NCBI GenBank assembly: GCA_020636325.1
Contig: JACJYC010000020.1
Coordinates: forward strand, 1 to 64,000
Reading direction: 5' to 3'
Source of the DNA: Lewinellaceae bacterium
Lineage (GTDB): Bacteria; Bacteroidota; Bacteroidia; Chitinophagales; Saprospiraceae
DNA length: 64,000 nt
The notes under the pieces: model-generated
Told to the model about the DNA's origin: nothing
What the model saw: the letters and a program-made list of their open reading frames with translations, nothing else
The model's database searches: none
Position numbers and translations under genes: made by a program
Shown: one piece after another, positions 16,589 through 25,330 of the stretch
How positions within the stretch are numbered: the first letter of the stretch is position 1
Layout: each line of letters starts with the position of its first letter

Positions 16589-18742
16589 TCATTCGAGTTG
16601 AAGCCAGACGGTTTGACCATTGGCCCGGGTGCCCGGCAGCAGCGACTGGCGGATCACTTTCCCGAATCCGTTCACCTTTACGGTTATGCCGCTGTTCTCG
16701 CACAGGTAGAGGGCGTCGCGCAGTCCCATACCGACTACATTGGGCATCAGGTTGGCCTGAACGCTGCGCGGCTGAACGGATAAGGTATCGGCCGCAACCT
16801 GCAGGACTGCCATTTCGGTACCCGGGTTTCCGGAAAAGGGAATCCGCAGGTCCTTCATAATGGTAAAGAAATCCGATTTCAACCCGATGGAGCCGTTCGG
16901 CAGCCGCCAGCCGGCCATGGGCGGTTTCTTTCCTACGTTGATCGCCGGATGCAGTTCCATGAGCGCGTCGAAGCACTGGTCGGCGATTTCCCTGAACACG
17001 GGGCCCGCTACATCGCCGCCGTAATAACCGCCCTGACGCGGCTTGTTGATGACCACGATACAGGAATACACCGGATTTTCAGCCGGGAAATAGCCTGCGA
17101 AGGAGGCCTGATAGCCGCCTACGAGATTGCCCCGGATGCCTCGGCGATAATTGATCTGGGCGGTACCCGTTTTACCGGCAAAATTGTACTGGTCGGATTT
17201 CAGTTTGTAAGCCGTACCCCGCTCCACTACGCCTTCGAGCAGGGATTTGACCTGTCTGATCGTCTCCTTTGAGGCGATCCTGCGTTTGATCACGGTCGGC
17301 GGGAAGGTCCGCACCGTTTCGCCGTAGCGTTGTATGCTGGAAACGAGGTAGGGTTTCATTTCCCGTCCGTTGTTGGCTACCGCGTTGTACAAGGTCAGCA
17401 TTTGCAGCGGCGTGATCTGCAATTCATAGCCGATGGCCATCCAGGGCAGGGTCGTACCGCTCCATTGGCTGTCCTTGTCGTTCGGATCTTTGATAAAAGG
17501 ACTGGCCTCGCCATCCAACTCGATGCCGGTGGGCAAATTCAGGTTGAATTCGCGGAGCCGGTCAATGAAATGCGCTGCCGATTCCAGTCCTTTATTGCCA
17601 TAGTGTTCGTTGACCAGCTTGGCCATCCCCACGTTGGAGGACATTTCAAAGGCCTGCCGGACGGAAATAGTATCCATAGTAGCGCTCAGGGGAGATGAAT
17701 CCTCGAGCTCCTCGTCATAAAAAGTCGTCTTACCGTGTTCGATATCAACGGAATCTTCCAGGCTGATGTACCCGTCCTCCAGCATGGCCATCATGGAGGC
17801 CAGTTTGAAGGTCGACCCGGGTTCGGTGGCGTTTCCGATCGCGTAGTTGTAGGACTCGTACCAACCGTCCGATTCCCGGCCGATATTGGCGATGGCCTTG
17901 ATGGCGCCGGTGTTCACTTCCATGACAACGACCGTTCCCCACTCTGCATCGTGGCGTTCCATGGCCCGGAGCAGCGCGTCTTCAGCGATATCCTGTATAT
18001 TGATGTCAATGGTGGTGACCACATCATCGCCGTTGCGCGGCTCAATGGCGGTCAGGTTATTTTGCGGTTTCCAGAGGTCGTGTTTAGGGTCTACCAGGAA
18101 CATGGTCAGTTCCTTGCCCGGTTCGCCGCCCAGCACCTGATCAAATTTGCCTTCCAGGCCGATGGGTTTGGCTTCTTCCCGGATGTAGCCGATGGTGCGG
18201 CGGGCGAGCAACCCGAAGGGCCGCCTGCGCTCACTGCGCTTTCTGGCGATCAAACCGCCCCTGAACTGACCGAGATTGAACAGCGGGAATTCCTCGATCC
18301 GTTGCTTTTCGGCATAGAGCACCTTGCGTTTGATGGGAACGTTGCGGCTCTTATTGTAGGTGGAGTCCGTCCGGAGTTTGATCAGGTGGTCGCGCATGGC
18401 GCCTACCGTATAGGAATTATCGACGTAGGTGGCCAGGCAATAAGCCAGCGAATCCACGTGTTCGTTGAAGTCCTCGTCGGAAGGGGCCTGCGGGTCAAAG
18501 AACAGGTCAAAGATCGGAACGGAGGTGGCCAGCAAACTGCCGTCGTTCGCCATGATGCTGCCGCGTTCGGCCTCGATCTCGCGCTCCTGGATATGCTTGG
18601 CTTCCCGGATCATCCCTTTCCATTTATCCTGTTGAATGACACCGATCTGGAACGTGCGGTAAACGAGGGTCAGGGCTGCCGGGACCACAAAAAGGCCGAG
18701 CAGAAAATAAACCCTGTAAAGCACCTCGTTTTTAATTTCCAT
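16589..18742 (-). CDS. ftsI: Division transpeptidase FtsI (PBP3) with C-terminal PASTA domain
   Basis: Class B penicillin-binding protein that cross-links septal peptidoglycan, partner of FtsW. Order: short cytoplasmic tail, one membrane segment (about 10-28), PBP dimerisation domain (about 50-210), transpeptidase domain with S310-T-F-K313, S368-S-N370 and K524-T-G526, and a C-terminal PASTA-like domain (about 665-717, NLMPNVVGMGLRDALYL). At 717 residues it is longer than E. coli FtsI because of the PASTA region, as is usual in Bacteroidota. ATG at 18742. Confidence 0.97.
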   Translation of the reverse strand: MEIKNEVLYRVYFLLGLFVVPAALTLVYRTFQIGVIQQDKWKGMIREAKHIQEREIEAERGSIMANDGSLLATSVPIFDLFFDPQAPSDEDFNEHVDSLAYCLATYVDNSYTVGAMRDHLIKLRTDSTYNKSRNVPIKRKVLYAEKQRIEEFPLFNLGQFRGGLIARKRSERRRPFGLLARRTIGYIREEAKPIGLEGKFDQVLGGEPGKELTMFLVDPKHDLWKPQNNLTAIEPRNGDDVVTTIDINIQDIAEDALLRAMERHDAEWGTVVVMEVNTGAIKAIANIGRESDGWYESYNYAIGNATEPGSTFKLASMMAMLEDGYISLEDSVDIEHGKTTFYDEELEDSSPLSATMDTISVRQAFEMSSNVGMAKLVNEHYGNKGLESAAHFIDRLREFNLNLPTGIELDGEASPFIKDPNDKDSQWSGTTLPWMAIGYELQITPLQMLTLYNAVANNGREMKPYLVSSIQRYGETVRTFPPTVIKRRIASKETIRQVKSLLEGVVERGTAYKLKSDQYNFAGKTGTAQINYRRGIRGNLVGGYQASFAGYFPAENPVYSCIVVINKPRQGGYYGGDVAGPVFREIADQCFDALMELHPAINVGKKPPMAGWRLPNGSIGLKSDFFTIMKDLRIPFSGNPGTEMAVLQVAADTLSVQPRSVQANLMPNVVGMGLRDALYLCENSGITVKVNGFGKVIRQSLLPGTRANGQTVWLQLE

Positions 18743-18751
18743 GGGATGAGG

Positions 18752-18782
18752 GTGAAGGTTAAAGGATTAAGGTTAAAGGGGG
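18752..18782. repeat. AAGGTTAAAGG repeat between ftsL and ftsI
   Basis: GAAGGTTAAAGGATTAAGG-type repeat filling the 40-bp gap between ftsL and ftsI. It is the complement of the repeat at 27-63. Confidence 0.75.
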
Positions 18783-19079
18783 TTAATCGGAAATGGCAAC
18801 TTTCATGAGTTTGCCTCTGGAGAGCCGGAGTCCTTCGTCTTTTACGCGAGACTCCACTTCGGACCGGAGGCTGTTGAACATGTTTTCCGACTGGAGCGAC
18901 ATATAATGCCAGCGCATTTCGCGCACCTCCTTATTCAGCACCTGGATATTCCGGATATTCCGGTCGGCATAATGGGTATTGGCGATATAAATGGTCGCCA
19001 GAAAACCCAGGAATGCGATGAATGCCAGGTTATTCAACACGGACTCGGAAAACTTGAAACTTTTTCTCTTCTTGGCCAT
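18783..19079 (-). CDS. ftsL: FtsL-like small divisome protein
   Basis: A 98-residue bitopic protein with a basic cytoplasmic N-terminus (MAKKRKSFKF), one membrane segment (about 16-34) and a heptad-rich periplasmic region (NIQVLNKEVREMRWHYMSLQ) likely to form a coiled coil with the FtsB equivalent. The call rests on size, topology and position between rsmH and ftsI, because FtsL sequences diverge strongly. ATG at 19079, 36 bp after rsmH. Confidence 0.85.
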   Translation of the reverse strand: MAKKRKSFKFSESVLNNLAFIAFLGFLATIYIANTHYADRNIRNIQVLNKEVREMRWHYMSLQSENMFNSLRSEVESRVKDEGLRLSRGKLMKVAISD

Positions 19080-19115
19080 AACCTATACTTTGCGGCAAAA
19101 CGGAATTTGCCGGGA

Positions 19116-20027
19116 TTACTCAGCTGGAGAGGGGGCGAGAACTGCTGCGCGCAATTTTGCGCTGCGCGACCTCGGGTTGAGCCGAAGTTCTTCTTCGCCG
19201 GGAGCAATCGCTTTTTTGGTCAGGAGTTCGAAAGGACGGTAGATGTTCCCGAAAAAATCCTGCTTGATTTCACCGTCAACCGAACCGGACCGGAAGAAAT
19301 TCTTCACCATCCGGTCTTCGAGGGAGTGATAGGAGATCACCACTATCCTTCCTCCGGGTTTCAGGGAGTCAAGGGACTGTTCGAGGAAATCGCGCAGGGC
19401 GCCCATTTCGTCGTTGAGTTCGATACGCAAGGCCTGGAAAACTTGGGAGAGGTAACGCTGCCGGTCGCCCCGGATAAGGGGATCAATAGCCTGCAGCAGG
19501 TCATTGACTGACCGTAAGGGGCGCTTTGAACGTTCGGCTACCAGCCTTGCGGCCAGGGAACGCGAATTGCGCACTTCTCCATAGCGACTGAATACCTCAA
19601 GGAGCTGAGACTCGTCGTAGGTATTGATCAGATCAGCCGCCGTACGTTCGGAGCGCTGGTCCATTCGCATGTCCAACACTTCGTCAAAACGGTGGGAAAA
19701 ACCCCGTTCCGGCACATCCAGCTGATGGCTGGAAACACCGAGATCGGCCAGAATCCCATCTACCTTGTCCACACCTTCCAATCGCAGGAAGCGTCTAAAA
19801 ATCCTGAAATTGTGTTGGGCAAGGGTAAAACGGGGGTCCAAAATTTCATTTGCCTTTACGTCTTCATCCTGGTCAAAAGCGATCAGACGGCCTTTGCCGC
19901 CGAGCTTCTCCAAAATCAGGCGGGAATGTCCTCCGCCGCCAAAAGTAACATCAACATATACGCCTTCAGGTCGGATAGCTAAAAGTTCCATACACTCCTT
20001 TGCCAGAACCGGAACGTGATAAGCCAT
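19116..20027 (-). CDS. rsmH: 16S rRNA (cytosine-1402-N4)-methyltransferase RsmH
   Basis: SAM-dependent methyltransferase acting on the 16S rRNA decoding centre (m4C1402). The 303 residues include the SAM-binding DVTFGGGGHSRLIL (about 23-36), FDQDEDVKANE, and the family motifs DLGVSSHQLD and SYHSLEDRMVKNFF. Its ATG overlaps the mraZ stop by one base (TAATG), so the two are translationally coupled. Confidence 0.97.
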   Translation of the reverse strand: MAYHVPVLAKECMELLAIRPEGVYVDVTFGGGGHSRLILEKLGGKGRLIAFDQDEDVKANEILDPRFTLAQHNFRIFRRFLRLEGVDKVDGILADLGVSSHQLDVPERGFSHRFDEVLDMRMDQRSERTAADLINTYDESQLLEVFSRYGEVRNSRSLAARLVAERSKRPLRSVNDLLQAIDPLIRGDRQRYLSQVFQALRIELNDEMGALRDFLEQSLDSLKPGGRIVVISYHSLEDRMVKNFFRSGSVDGEIKQDFFGNIYRPFELLTKKAIAPGEEELRLNPRSRSAKLRAAVLAPSPAE

Positions 20028-20494
20028 TATTCCGACCTTTTATCTTCTTTGCCGAGTACTTTGTTGGCCAGGTTGGCGAAATCTTCCGGCTCCTGATCCA
20101 ACATCGTATCATAAATTTCTTTAGCCCAAATTTCAATCCGGCCGCTGTAGGCCGACAGGATGACGTCTTTGTCAATCCCTGCATAATCCGTCAATCGCTT
20201 GGACAGCAGGATCCGGTCCGCTGCATCCAGGCTGATCTCCTGGGCGCCCCTGAAAAAATAACGGGCGAATTCCCTGTTTTCCGGCTTGTAGAGGTTCAAC
20301 TGATTGACCTCTTCCGCGATCTGGTCCCAAAGGGCCCGCGGGTACAATACCAGACATTTTTCAAAACCGCGGTTGAGCACAAATCCATTCTTTCCTTCTT
20401 CGCCCAATTGGGAGATCAACCCGGAGGGCATCCGCATACGCCCTTTCGGATCCAGCTTGCAATCATATTCCCCCAGTAAGTTCGAAAGAGCCAT
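20027..20494 (-). CDS. mraZ: Transcriptional regulator MraZ
   Basis: DNA-binding regulator of the dcw operon; in other bacteria it forms a ring of subunits and binds repeated TGGG-type boxes at its own promoter. The 155-residue protein has two SpoVT/AbrB-like halves, each with the DxxxR signature (LDPKGRMRMP near residue 14 and LDAADRILLSKRL near 95). Start taken at the ATG at 20494 (MALSNLLGEYD). An upstream in-frame alternative start at 20536 would translate across the promoter and is rejected. Confidence 0.96.
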   Translation of the reverse strand: MALSNLLGEYDCKLDPKGRMRMPSGLISQLGEEGKNGFVLNRGFEKCLVLYPRALWDQIAEEVNQLNLYKPENREFARYFFRGAQEISLDAADRILLSKRLTDYAGIDKDVILSAYSGRIEIWAKEIYDTMLDQEPEDFANLANKVLGKEDKRSE

Positions 20495-20514
20495 TGTGCT
20501 CCGATTGATTACCC

Positions 20515-20522
20515 CAAAAGTA
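20515..20522 (-). promoter_or_regulatory. dcw operon -7 element TACTTTTG
   Basis: On the minus strand TACTTTTG matches TAnnTTTG exactly, ending 20 bp before the mraZ ATG. A consensus TTTG -33 element is not evident. MraZ-type boxes occupy that region. Confidence 0.6.
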
Positions 20523-20532
20523 AGGGTTCTTT

Positions 20533-20587
20533 CCACAATTTACCACTTTTTTCCACTTTTTTTTCATTTTTTGACAAATTTTCCCAC
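20533..20587 (-). promoter_or_regulatory. MraZ-type operator: GTGG boxes at 10-bp spacing
   Basis: Read on the minus strand, GTGG occurs at 20533-20536, 20543-20546 and 20553-20556, exactly 10 bp apart, with a fourth (GGTGGGA) at 20584-20587, 31 bp further. Characterised MraZ operators are direct repeats of TGGG-like pentamers with a 10-bp period, and these boxes lie directly upstream of the mraZ -7 element. Autoregulation by MraZ is inferred. Confidence 0.7.
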
Positions 20588-20721
20588 CAACTTACACGTT
20601 CAACAAGCAAATAACCCTTTTTTAGTTACAAATCGTTCATTTTTTGATTACAAACCAATAGGCGTTTTAAAATTAAATTTACAATTCCTTGAATTATACG
20701 ACTTTCTGAAGCATCAAAATT

Positions 20722-20757
20722 TCGGGAAATCGGGTAAATCGGTGGGAAAAAGTGGGA
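20722..20757 (+). promoter_or_regulatory. Second GTGGG box cluster upstream of mraZ, opposite orientation
   Basis: On the plus strand GTGGG begins at 20742 and 20752 (10 bp apart), preceded by TCGGGAAATCGGG at 20722-20734. It lies about 230 bp upstream of mraZ and points the other way. It may be an extra MraZ site or chance. Nothing else is seen from 20590 to 20880, which is A+T-rich. Confidence 0.4.
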
Positions 20758-20884
20758 AGGATTTTTGAAACATCCCTAAAAACGGCCGGCAGGCTGCAAA
20801 CCGCCTCCCCCGCAACCGTACAAAATGAGCAACTACGAGCCGCTCATCCGCCGAAGTGACGCCACTAGTGGCCCGAAGCCGAAG

Positions 20885-20958
20885 CATCACCCTCTCTCAC
20901 CCTCTCTCACCCTCTCACTCTCTCTCACCCTCACCCCCTCTCCCCTCCCCGCCTCCAG
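20885..20958. repeat. CTCTCACC tandem repeat
   Basis: Imperfect CTCTCTCACC units just upstream of the sugar-kinase gene, the same family as 3901-3967 and 9989-10077. Confidence 0.85.
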
Positions 20959-21023
20959 GAAGAAAAAATCCCAGAACTGAAATTGTCTTAATACCTTAGC
21001 AGGAACAAACAAAGCGACTAATC

Positions 21024-21971
21024 ATGACCAGCAGACGGACCCGGCCCGTGGATGTCCTCGGCGCAGGAGAACTTTTGATCGACTTCCTCAGTGCAGACTT
21101 TGCTGATTCTTTCGATTCCGTTTCCAGTTTCAAACGCATTCAGGGCGGCAGTCCCGCCAATTGGTGCATGAACATGGCCCGCCTGGGCAATAACGCCCGC
21201 CTGGCGGCCACCGTCGGGCAGGATGATATGGGTGATTTCCTGGTGAATACCGTAGCCCGGACCGGGGTTGATACCAGCCCGATACGCCGGGTCGCCATGC
21301 CTTCAACCCTGATCCTCGTTACGCGTTCCAAAAACGTCTCCAACTTCGAAGCCTACCGGATGGCAGATTCGGAAATAGACAGCAGTCAATTGCCCGACGA
21401 GCTGTGGCCACAGCTCACCCTTTTCCACACCACCTGCTTCGGGATCAGCCGTCAACCGGCTCAGGGTGCGATCATAGCCGCCGCCCGGAAAGCCGCTGCC
21501 GCGGGTTGCCAGCTCAGTCTCGACGCCAATTACGCCGCCAAAATCTGGCCGGATCAGGCCGAAGCCCAGGCGTTGGTCCGGGAATTTGCGCAGTTAGGCG
21601 CCCTCATCAAGGTCAGCGAAGTGGACTGGGAACGGCTCTACAACCACCCGATGAAAGATCCGGAACGGGCAGCCGCCTTTTTCCTCGACCTGGGAGCCGG
21701 GGAAGCCTGCATTACCATGGGCGGAGAAGGCTGTCTGGCAGGTTCATCCAAAGGAGGCATGCATTTCATCTCCGGCCGCAAGGTACCCGTCAAAGACACC
21801 ACCGGCGCAGGCGACGCCTTCTGGTCGGGCTATATCACCGCCTGGCTGGACGGCCATACGCCGGAGAACTGTGCCCGGGCCGGCCGCAATATGGCCGAAT
21901 TGAAACTGAGCGTATTCGGCCCCCTGCCGGATAAGGTGGATCGGGCGGTTATTTACGCTGATCTGGCTTGA
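21024..21971 (+). CDS. PfkB-family carbohydrate kinase (fructokinase-like)
   Basis: Ribokinase/PfkB-family sugar kinase of 315 residues. N-terminal GAGELLIDF and GGSPANWCMNMARLG (substrate-site glycine pair, about 37-51) and the C-terminal DTTGAGDAFWSGY signature (about 257-269) with the catalytic aspartate are intact. The family phosphorylates fructose, ribose, 2-keto-3-deoxygluconate or nucleosides. Fructokinase is the commonest annotation for this pattern, but the substrate is not certain. ATG at 21024. It is monocistronic, between low-complexity DNA and a decayed repeat field. Confidence 0.9.
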   Translation: MTSRRTRPVDVLGAGELLIDFLSADFADSFDSVSSFKRIQGGSPANWCMNMARLGNNARLAATVGQDDMGDFLVNTVARTGVDTSPIRRVAMPSTLILVTRSKNVSNFEAYRMADSEIDSSQLPDELWPQLTLFHTTCFGISRQPAQGAIIAAARKAAAAGCQLSLDANYAAKIWPDQAEAQALVREFAQLGALIKVSEVDWERLYNHPMKDPERAAAFFLDLGAGEACITMGGEGCLAGSSKGGMHFISGRKVPVKDTTGAGDAFWSGYITAWLDGHTPENCARAGRNMAELKLSVFGPLPDKVDRAVIYADLA

Positions 21972-21974
21972 TTT

Positions 21975-24200
21975 ATGTTAAAATTGCCCTGCATTCCGTT
22001 GCACAGAATAAACTCGCCTTGAGATCTTGGCTGTTGCCTGGTTATTTTGATTGCCTGGCTGCCTGGCTTTGCCTTAATTTCTCGGGCCAGGCTCAAACAG
22101 TATGCTGTGCGGCCACTCCATTCCGGCCAATGTCGCAACGGCCCATCTGCTGATGCCGGAACCCTCACTGGCAGTGTTCGATGTCCATTCAACCAGGATA
22201 CTCCCGGATTTTCCACACAACGAACGTTCCAAAAATGAACGGCCGCCACTTTTACATTTCGCATTTTTTCTTTTACATTTTGCATTCCGCACGTTGCCTT
22301 TGTTCTTGTCACTTTCTTTTGGCGCCCAAAAGAAAGTAACCAAAGAAAAGGCTCCGGCTACGCATCTGTGCCTAAAATTGCCCTGCATTCCGTTGCACAG
22401 AATAAACTCGCCCTCAGTTTTTTGCAGTTGTCTGTTTTTTGTGATTGCCTGGCTGCCTGGCTTTGCCTTAATTTCTCAGGTCAGGCTCAAACAGTATTCT
22501 GTGCGGCCACTCCATTCCGGCCAATTTCTTAACGGCCCATCTGCTGATGCCGGAACCCTCGCTGGCAGTGTTCGATTTCCATTCAACCAGGATATTCCCG
22601 GATTTTCCACACAACGAACGTTCCAAAAATGAACGGCCGCCACTTTTACCATTTTTCTTTCTTTGATTTGATCAACAAGTAAAAGCAACGGAAGTTCCGC
22701 TTGACACCACACAAACAACCAAAGCAACGCCCTACGGACGCCGTCAATACCAAAACCCTTACGAACGGCGCGCGGCCGGACAGCAGTGACCGAATGGAAG
22801 AGTTTGCTGTCCTAGTTTTTGGTTCCTTTTTGGGCAATGCCAAAAGGGACAAAACCAAAGCAACGATAGAACAAAACCCTAAAAAGGTAAAACAACCTTC
22901 ACTCCGATTTTCTTCTTGGCGTGCTTAGTTGTCACTTTCTTTGGCGCCAAAGAAAGTAACCAAAAGCCGGCTACGCACTGTGCCTAAATTGCCCTGCATT
23001 CCGTTGCAGAATAAACTCGCCCTCAGTTTTGTTGTCGTTTTGTGATTGCTGGCTGCCTGCTTTGCTTGATTTCTCAGGTCGGCTCAAACAGTATTCGGCG
23101 GCCACTCCATTCGGCCAATTTCTTACGGCCCATCTGCTGATGCCGGAACTCGCTGGGGTTCGTTCATTCACGGATATTCCCGGATTTTCCACACAACGAA
23201 CGCTCCAAATGAACGGCCGCCACTTTAAATTTCGCATTTTTCTTTTACATTTGCATTTAACCAACAAGTAAAGAAGCAACGGAAGTTGCCGCTTGACACC
23301 ACACAAACAACCAAAAGCAACGCCCTACGGACGCCCGTCAACTACCTAAAACGCCCTTGACGAAACGGCGCGCGCGCCGGACAGCAGTGACCGAATGGAA
23401 TGAGTTTGCTGTCCTAGCGTTTTTGGTTCCTTTTTGGGGCAATGCCAAAAAGGGACAAAGACCAGAAGCAACAAACAAAATAAAAAAGAAAAACCAAAAG
23501 TCACCTCATCAATCAAAACGGAAGTCCGGACCCCAAACAAAGCAACGCCTTACGGACGCCCGTCAACTATCAAAACGCCCTTAACGAAGACGGCGCGCGC
23601 GGCCGGACGCAGTGTGAGATTCGCCGTCAGTGGACCAAAGGCGCGCCGAGTTTGCTGTCTAGCGTTTTTGGTTCCTTTTTTGGGGCAATGCCAAAAAAGG
23701 GACAAAAACCAGAAGCAACGATAAGAAAATCAAAAGCTTATCAAGAAAAAACCAAAAGTAAACAAGTGACACATTGATTTAACAAGTCAAGAAGCAACGG
23801 GAAGTTGCCGCTTGACACCTCACAAACAACCAAAAGCAACGCCCTACGGACGCCCGTCAACTACCAAAAACGCACTTAACGAAGACGGCGCGCGCGGCCG
23901 GACAGCAGTGCTTGAACATTCGCCGGCTTGGTCCAGTGGACCAAAGGCGCAGCCCGAGTTTGCTGTCCTAGCGTTTTGGTTCCTTTTGGGGCAATGCCAA
24001 AAAAACCAACAAAAAAAATCAAAAAGACAAAAATAAGCCAGTGACCAAAGGCGCATGACCGAGAGTTTGCTGTCCTAGCGTTTTTTTGGTTCCTTTTTTG
24101 GGGCAATGCCAAAAAAGGGACAAAAACCAGAAGCAACGATAAGAAAATCAAAAGCTTATCAAGAAAAAACCAAAAGTAAACCCTTGATTTAACAAGTCAA
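21975..24200. repeat. Composite decayed repeat field (modules X, Y, Z)
   Basis: About 2.2 kb with no convincing gene. Module X (contains CCCTGCATTCCGTTGCA and CATCTGCTGATGCCGGAA) occurs near 21979, 22372 and 22980. Module Y (palindrome CTTTCTTTTGG / CCAAAAGAAAG) is near 22307 and 22935. Module Z (contains CAACGCCCTACGGACGCC, GAGTTTGCTGTCCTAG and stem CCTTTTTTGG / CCAAAAAAGG) is near 22673, 23264, 23535, 23783 and, partial, 24050. Copies differ mostly by one- and two-base deletions, heaviest in the third X copy. Frames of 60-176 codons here are repeat translations and are not called. Confidence 0.9.
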
Positions 24201-24217
24201 GCATCAAATACCAGCTA

Positions 24218-25270
24218 TCACCGAAAACCTTGATTGATGCTATCAAGCGTCGCCGCCCCCGGACAAAGATCCTCCTCCTTCAATTCATTCAAAGGCGTAT
24301 CAACGGTATTGAGCAGGCCGTGCAGGTTACGGCTTTCCGGCTGCACATAGAGCAGACCGGTCAGGATCTCGTTTTTGGCGCGCGCTTCATTGAGCGCCAC
24401 CAATGCGCTGTCGCGGTCCATCGGATCCCAGTTGTCGGCCAGTTTCTGCAATTGGATATAGGAGCCGTCGTGCAATTTGAGCCTCCTGGAGGTTCCCTCG
24501 TCATAATCCACGGTAATCTCCTTTTTCTCAGGTACGAAATCAACCGTAGCGGTGGCTTCCATATGCGCCCGTACGAAATCATACGACTTGGTGGACCCCG
24601 GGTTGTTGTTGAAGGTCACACACGGCGACAGGACGTCGATCAGGGCAAAACCCGGATGGGAAATGGCCGCTTTGATCAGGGGCACCAATTGGGTCTTATC
24701 CCCGGAAAAACTGCGGGCGACAAAGGTAGCGCCCAGCTCAAGCCCCAGGCCGACCAGGTCGATCGCCTGGAATGGATTGGCCGATCCGCTTTTGTTGATC
24801 GATCCTGCATCCGCAGTAGCCGAGTCCTGCCCCTTGGTAAGGCCGTAGCAACCGTTGTTCATAACGATGTACACCATATTGAGGTTGCGCCGGACCGCAT
24901 GCACAAACTGCCCCATCCCGATGGAGGCCGTATCGCCGTCGCCGGAAACGCCCAGGTAGATCAGGTCCTTGTTGGCCAATAACGCGCCGGTTGCCACGGA
25001 AGGCATCCGCCCGTGCACCGAATTGAAGCCGTGGGATTTCCCCAGGAAATAGGTCGGCGTTTTGGACGAGCAGCCGATGCCGGACAACTTGGCCAGCCGG
25101 TGCGGCTCGATGGACATTTCATAACAGGCCTGAGCGATCGATCCGCTGATCGAGTCGTGGCCGCATCCGGCACAGAGGGTCGAAATGGCGCCTTCGTAAT
25201 CGGCCCGGGTAAATCCCACTTCGTTCTTGGACAATGAAGGGTGCCGGAAAACAGGTCTTTGATAACTCAT
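24218..25270 (-). CDS. korB: 2-oxoacid:ferredoxin oxidoreductase, beta subunit
   Basis: Thiamine-diphosphate subunit of a 2-oxoacid (probably 2-oxoglutarate) ferredoxin oxidoreductase, which decarboxylates a 2-oxoacid with CoA and reduces ferredoxin. The 350-residue protein has the conserved ALCxGCGH-type start (STLCAGCGHDSISGS), the IGCSSKTP cysteine region and the ThDP motif GDGDTASIGMGQFVHAVRRN with VMNNGCYGLTKGQ. It lies 60 bp after the alpha subunit in the same operon. KorB is preferred over pyruvate oxidoreductase from subunit layout, not from biochemical proof. Confidence 0.9.
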   Translation of the reverse strand: MSYQRPVFRHPSLSKNEVGFTRADYEGAISTLCAGCGHDSISGSIAQACYEMSIEPHRLAKLSGIGCSSKTPTYFLGKSHGFNSVHGRMPSVATGALLANKDLIYLGVSGDGDTASIGMGQFVHAVRRNLNMVYIVMNNGCYGLTKGQDSATADAGSINKSGSANPFQAIDLVGLGLELGATFVARSFSGDKTQLVPLIKAAISHPGFALIDVLSPCVTFNNNPGSTKSYDFVRAHMEATATVDFVPEKKEITVDYDEGTSRRLKLHDGSYIQLQKLADNWDPMDRDSALVALNEARAKNEILTGLLYVQPESRNLHGLLNTVDTPLNELKEEDLCPGAATLDSINQGFR

Positions 25271-25330
25271 GATTTTATCCTTGTCGGCGCCGGAGGTTGC
25301 CCGGCCGGCGCCAGATTTTTAACAATTGGA

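Noticed and set aside
22102..22632. 176-codon plus-strand ORF in the repeat field
   Set aside because: It spans X and Y repeat modules, its sequence repeats itself, and the frame breaks in other copies.
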